Shown here in pieces: positions 60,324 to 64,000 of a stretch of DNA of 64,000 nt (within the stretch, counting starts at the first letter, position 1; the number at the start of each line of letters is the position of its first letter). The stretch covers positions 1-64,000 of the forward strand of contig JAKITD010000001.1 in assembly GCA_021648265.1 (NCBI GenBank). The letters run 5' to 3'. The stretch comes from Flavobacteriaceae bacterium. GTDB taxonomy: Bacteria > Bacteroidota > Bacteroidia > Flavobacteriales > Flavobacteriaceae. The position numbers and the translations under genes were made by a program. The notes below the pieces were generated by a model. The model was not told where the DNA came from and made no database searches. It saw only the letters and a list, made by a program, of their open reading frames with translations.

Positions 60324-60355
60324 TTGGTAATGACTGCTTTATCTCATTACATTTG
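60324..60355 (+). promoter_or_regulatory. promoter of the histidine kinase gene
   Basis: TTG at 60324-60326, 21 bases, then TACATTTG at 60348-60355, fitting TTG-N17-23-TAnnTTTG. The -7 element ends four bases before the ATG, so the mRNA would be almost leaderless. Confidence 0.55.
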
Positions 60356-60359
60356 ACCA

Positions 60360-61838
60360 ATGAATAATTTTAAATACAAACAGATTTTATATTTTATAAG
60401 TATCGTGATACTCTTAACTATTGGAGTTCAAGGATATTGGTCTTATAAAAATTACCAATCTGAAAAACAACATTTTATCGCAGATGTTCAGACTTGTTTA
60501 GACAATGCCGTAGATGCTTATTACACCAAAATTGCAAAGGAAAATACTCGTGCATATATTTTGGATTCTATTCCAAGTGACAGTCTTTTTATGAATATTA
60601 ACATTAAAAAATTTCTTTCTGAAGGAGATTCAATACCTAGTAGTTTTGAAAGATTACATCTGAATGATTCTAACAATACCAGAAAAATATCCATTATAAA
60701 GTCAAACTCTTTTAATGGTTTTAATTTTAAACCCAACTCCAACGACCCAACCATTATTTATAAAACCATCGACAGTTTAAAGGGCGTGATACCACGCCAT
60801 TTGGAAATGCTAACTTCTAAAATTGTGGTTTCTTTTTCTGAAGATTCCTTATCGTTAAATAGAATTGACAGTTTGATTCTAACTGAATTAAAAAGGAAAG
60901 AAATCCGACTTAACTACGGCCTTTATTATAAAAATGAATGGGGAGAAAATCAGAAATTACGGAGAACTTTTATCAATAACTCTGAACTATCTGCCACTAC
61001 TGGTTCCACATTTATAATGGACGGAAGCAAATTGCAAATGCATTACAACAATAATTCATTAATCCTATTGAAGCGGAATTCAATTAGTTTATTCATCTCT
61101 TTTTTGTTGGTTTCGAGCATTGTATTTTGTTTGATTTATTTGCTGAAAATAATTCAGAAACAAAAAGAGTTGGCAGAAATTAAAAACGACCTCATCAGTA
61201 ATATTACGCACGAATTTAAAACCCCTTTGGCAACGATTAGTGTTGCTTTGGAAGGGATTCAACGTTTCAATTTAACCAATGACACAGAGAAGAGTAAGAA
61301 ATATGCAGAAATGTCTAAAACTGAAGTGGACAAACTTACTTTTATGGTAGAGAAATTACTAGAAACCGCCACCTTAGACAGTAACAATTTGCAACTGAAC
61401 CTGGAAGAAACCAACCTCGTTTCATTAGTTGAAAAAGTCAGTGCTATAAATCCAGAATTAACCAACGGAAAAGAAATTACTTTTACTTCAAACAAAGAAG
61501 AATGTTTGGTAAACATCGATCGGTTTCATTTTGAAAATGCATTCAACAACATCATTGACAACGCTATTAAATACGGTGGAAACAAAATTGAAGTCAGTTT
61601 GGAAATTTCAAATTCCGAAGTAATAATTTCAATAAAAGACAACGGAAAAGGATTAAGTAAACAACAAGCATCCAAAATATTTGAAAAATTTTACCGAGTA
61701 CCAAAAGGGAATACACACGATGTAAAAGGCTTCGGAATTGGATTGTATTACAGTAAAAACATTATTGAAAAACACGGCGGAAGTATTCGAGTTGCTGTTG
61801 AGGATGGGACGGAGTTTAGGATAGTGGTTCCAATATAA
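60360..61838 (+). CDS. HisKA-type sensor histidine kinase
   Basis: 492 residues. There is an N-terminal membrane helix (about 9-28), an extracytoplasmic sensor (30-235), a second helix (about 240-262), HisKA with the phospho-His in LISNITHEFKTPLATISVAL (near 284), and HATPase_c with NIIDNAIKYGGNKIEVSL (N box), DNGKGLSKQQASKIFEKFYR and GFGIGLYYSKNIIEKHGG. It pairs with the OmpR-type regulator 42 bases downstream. The signal is unknown; the shared promoter repeat links it to GLPGLI protein B. Confidence 0.94.
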   Translation: MNNFKYKQILYFISIVILLTIGVQGYWSYKNYQSEKQHFIADVQTCLDNAVDAYYTKIAKENTRAYILDSIPSDSLFMNINIKKFLSEGDSIPSSFERLHLNDSNNTRKISIIKSNSFNGFNFKPNSNDPTIIYKTIDSLKGVIPRHLEMLTSKIVVSFSEDSLSLNRIDSLILTELKRKEIRLNYGLYYKNEWGENQKLRRTFINNSELSATTGSTFIMDGSKLQMHYNNNSLILLKRNSISLFISFLLVSSIVFCLIYLLKIIQKQKELAEIKNDLISNITHEFKTPLATISVALEGIQRFNLTNDTEKSKKYAEMSKTEVDKLTFMVEKLLETATLDSNNLQLNLEETNLVSLVEKVSAINPELTNGKEITFTSNKEECLVNIDRFHFENAFNNIIDNAIKYGGNKIEVSLEISNSEVIISIKDNGKGLSKQQASKIFEKFYRVPKGNTHDVKGFGIGLYYSKNIIEKHGGSIRVAVEDGTEFRIVVPI

Positions 61839-61880
61839 ACGGAAGACAGAATACAGAAGAAAACTAAATTAACCTTATTA

Positions 61881-62576
61881 ATGACCATAAAAAAAGAGAA
61901 TATAAACATATTATTAGCCGAAGATGAGCCAGCGTTAGGAATGATCATAAAAGAGAGTTTGGAAACTCGAAATTTCTCGGTGACACTTTGTAAAGATGGT
62001 GCGGAGGCTTTTGAACAATATCAAAAAACGAATCCGCAGTTATTGGTTTTAGATGTAATGATGCCAAAAAAAGATGGTTTTACCTTGGCTAAAGAAATTC
62101 GAAAACAAGACACAAAAATTCCTATTATATTTTTAACAGCCAAATCACAAACCCAAGATGTAGTAGAAGGTTTTTCAATTGGCGGAAACGATTATCTAAA
62201 AAAACCTTTTAGTATGGAAGAGCTGATTGTGAGAATGAATTCTTTGCTAGAACGTTCCTCATTACAAAAAGAAAACACCTTAATTACCATTGGAAAATAC
62301 ACCTTCAATTTCCAAAAACAAACCCTTCAAATTGAAAATGAGGAGGAATCAAAAATGCTAACTCACCGAGAAGCTCATTTGTTATTTCATTTATATAATA
62401 ACAAAAATGAAGTGTTGGATCGTTCTTATATTCTTAAAAAACTTTGGAATGATGATGACTTTTTTAGCGGTAGAAGTATGGATGTCTTTATCACTAAACT
62501 TCGAAAAAAACTAAAACAAGATGAGGAGATTCAGATTGTGAATGTTCGTGGTTTTGGTTATAAGTTGATTTGTTAA
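61881..62576 (+). CDS. OmpR/PhoB-family response regulator
   Basis: 231 residues. The receiver domain (1-120) has ILLAEDEPALG, the phospho-Asp in LLVLDVMMPKKDGFTLAKEI and the Lys in GGNDYLKKPFSMEELIVRMN. The C-terminal winged-helix domain (about 135-230) has LTHREAHLLFHLYNNKNEVL, RSMDVFITKLRKKLK and the end IVNVRGFGYKL. OmpR-type proteins bind tandem half-sites about 10 bases apart, which fits the GTTAA arrays at 60294-60318 and 57544-57568. Confidence 0.94.
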   Translation: MTIKKENINILLAEDEPALGMIIKESLETRNFSVTLCKDGAEAFEQYQKTNPQLLVLDVMMPKKDGFTLAKEIRKQDTKIPIIFLTAKSQTQDVVEGFSIGGNDYLKKPFSMEELIVRMNSLLERSSLQKENTLITIGKYTFNFQKQTLQIENEEESKMLTHREAHLLFHLYNNKNEVLDRSYILKKLWNDDDFFSGRSMDVFITKLRKKLKQDEEIQIVNVRGFGYKLIC

Positions 62577-62693
62577 CAAAGAATTAAGACCGCTTCGCTT
62601 TATGATAAAAGAATTAAGACTTGATTTTAAATAAATTTAGAAATTTATAAATCGTATCATCTTACATCTTTATTTACTACCTTGTCAATCATT

Positions 62694-63464
62694 TTGAAAA
62701 TATTTCTATTCATACTACTTATTCCATTTTTTGGTGTTTCACAAGAGCTTTCTTTTGTTGAAAAAACAGATTTAAATGCCAATCAATTTATTGGTTATGA
62801 CTCTTATAATGACTTATTTTATGTAACAGATCAAGTATTATATAAAAAAACAAAGAACGATTTATACAATTTTAAAGATTTTCAGTTAGGTGAAATTTAT
62901 TCGGTAGATATTGTAAACCCTATGAATATTGCCGTGTATTATCAGGATTTTAATACCGTGGTTTTACTAGACAATAGGCTAAACGAAATTGAACGGGTGG
63001 AGTTCAATATCATTTCAGAATTTACCAATACCAGTCAGGTGACAATCGCAGCTAACAATAGTTTATGGATTTTTAATATTGATCTTCAGCAGTTAGAGTT
63101 GTACAATTACCGATCAAAGATAAAGACATTGGTTTCATTACCAATTAATGGTGAAGTGCTTTCGCAAGTGAGTAATTTCAACTATTGTTTTGTTTTAACG
63201 GAAGAAAAAATACGTGCCTATAATATCTACGGAAGTCTTTTAGCCGAAATAAATAATGAAGGTTTTCAGAAAATAATACAGTTCAACGAAAATTTAATTG
63301 CAATTAAGGATAATGAGCTGTTTTATATCGATAAAGAAACAAGAGAATCGAAAAAAATAAAATCTCCCGAAATAACTATAAAAGACTTGCAGCTTACGCA
63401 AGAATTCCTTTATATTTATGACGAAAATCAAGTACAAAAATTTACATTAACACTCCCTAAGTAA
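62694..63464 (+). CDS. secreted hypothetical protein, probable beta-propeller-like
   Basis: 256 residues from a TTG at 62694 (reads M-K-I-F-L-F-I-L-L); a TTG four codons upstream is the alternative and no ATG fits. A signal peptide (FILLIPFFGVSQE) is followed by repeating beta-strand units such as GYDSYNDLFYVTDQVLYKKT and NFNYCFVLTEEKIRAYNIYG, suggesting a small propeller. It lies 7 bases before the deoxynucleoside kinase gene in the same direction. No function is proposed. Confidence 0.75.
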   Translation: MKIFLFILLIPFFGVSQELSFVEKTDLNANQFIGYDSYNDLFYVTDQVLYKKTKNDLYNFKDFQLGEIYSVDIVNPMNIAVYYQDFNTVVLLDNRLNEIERVEFNIISEFTNTSQVTIAANNSLWIFNIDLQQLELYNYRSKIKTLVSLPINGEVLSQVSNFNYCFVLTEEKIRAYNIYGSLLAEINNEGFQKIIQFNENLIAIKDNELFYIDKETRESKKIKSPEITIKDLQLTQEFLYIYDENQVQKFTLTLPK

Positions 63465-63470
63465 TACTTT

Positions 63471-64000
63471 ATGCACGTTGCCATCGCAGGAAATATAGGA
63501 TCAGGAAAAACAACGCTAACACAACTTTTAGCGAAACATTATAAGTGGAAACCACAATACGAAGACGTAGAAGACAACCCTTATTTGGATGATTTTTACA
63601 ACAAAATGGAACGTTGGTCATTCAACCTTCAGGTATATTTTTTAAATAGCCGTTTTCGTCAGATTCTAGATATTCGAAAAGACAAAAAAACCATTATTCA
63701 AGATCGTACGATTTACGAAGATGCTTTTATTTTTGCTCCCAACCTTCACGCAATGGGATTAATGACCAATCGTGATTATGAAAATTACCGTTCACTTTTC
63801 GATTTAATGGAAAGTGTAACCGAAGCTCCAGACTTACTTATCTATTTACGAAGCTCCATACCAAATTTGGTTGGTCAAATTCATAAACGTGGTAGAGAAT
63901 ACGAAAACTCTATTAGTATTGATTACCTAAGTAGATTGAACGAGCGTTACGAAGCTTGGATCGATACCTACGACAAAGGAAACCTCATCATTCTTGATGT
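63471..64000 (+). CDS. deoxynucleoside kinase (partial, runs off the window)
   Basis: At least 176 residues with no stop before the edge. The N-terminal P-loop is IAGNIGSGKTTLTQLLAKHY, then the dNK-family EDVEDNPYLDDFY, the Q-D-R-T-I-Y-E-D motif in IIQDRTIYEDAFIFA and the lid arginines in IHKRGREYENSISIDYL. It phosphorylates deoxyadenosine/deoxyguanosine-type nucleosides for salvage. The true 3' end lies outside the window, about 80-100 bases further by family length. Confidence 0.92.
   Translation, partial: MHVAIAGNIGSGKTTLTQLLAKHYKWKPQYEDVEDNPYLDDFYNKMERWSFNLQVYFLNSRFRQILDIRKDKKTIIQDRTIYEDAFIFAPNLHAMGLMTNRDYENYRSLFDLMESVTEAPDLLIYLRSSIPNLVGQIHKRGREYENSISIDYLSRLNERYEAWIDTYDKGNLIILD

Overview
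The window reads as chromosome of a marine or aquatic member of the Flavobacteriaceae (phylum Bacteroidota). The DNA is AT-rich and Shine-Dalgarno motifs are rare. Several upstream regions carry the Bacteroidota -7 element TAnnTTTG. The gene content also fits: exosortase XrtF with its partner, T9SS C-terminal sorting domains, GLPGLI proteins, a CarboxypepD-regulated outer membrane barrel and GG-leader peptides of the MLKNIL...LSKKEQ type. The assignment is inferred from gene families and was not tested by alignment. No tRNA, rRNA or CRISPR array was seen.

Layout: (1) 1-7.5 kb holds a transposase tail, a small lipoprotein, groES-groEL interrupted by a four-helix-bundle gene, the XrtF pair, a fRMsr-type GAF protein, an exported thioredoxin-like protein and a MacB-type permease. 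(2) 7.7-14.8 kb holds purH and the rod-shape operon mreB-mreC-mreD-mrdA-rodA, with overlapping genes. (3) 14.9-25.4 kb is the most unusual region. It has a LytS/LytTR two-component pair, an IS4-type transposase remnant, a lipoprotein and a C39-like/VKOR/thioredoxin fusion. These are followed by four tandem cassettes encoding GG-leader peptides whose cores each have exactly six cysteines, then a peptidase-containing ABC exporter and an HlyD-type adaptor. This looks like a disulfide-rich peptide production and export system. (4) 25.4-44.3 kb, all on the minus strand, runs from a TetR regulator through an operator-bearing promoter into the phenylacetate genes paaE-A-B-C-D-G-H-I-J-Z-F-Y, followed by E2, ilvE and the fused E1 of branched-chain oxoacid breakdown. 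Phenylacetate-CoA ligase (PaaK) is not in the window. This region is full of palindromic repeats and four-helix-bundle insertion elements, and some repeats read through in frame into proteins. (5) 44.3-52.4 kb is a cluster of secreted T9SS cargo (two beta-helix proteins, a GH9 glycosidase and an unrecognised protein) plus a diheme lipoprotein, suggesting extracellular polysaccharide attack. (6) 52.6-63.5 kb holds an outer membrane barrel, three GLPGLI paralogues, a thioredoxin/lipoprotein pair, an XRE regulator, gene remnants, a HisKA/OmpR two-component system and a hypothetical secreted protein. (7) The window ends inside a deoxynucleoside kinase gene.

How the genes work together: in region 3 the natural reading is that precursor peptides are cut after GG and exported by the PCAT transporter with HlyD, while the VKOR-thioredoxin fusion supplies or corrects disulfides in the periplasm. 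In region 4 the PaaABC(D)E epoxidase, PaaG, PaaZ, PaaF, PaaH and PaaJ convert phenylacetyl-CoA to acetyl-CoA and succinyl-CoA, PaaI and PaaY act as housekeeping thioesterases, and the TetR protein probably represses through the palindrome at the paaE start. In region 6, three GTTAA repeats spaced 10 bp apart occur both before the histidine kinase and before a GLPGLI gene, suggesting that the OmpR-type regulator controls both.
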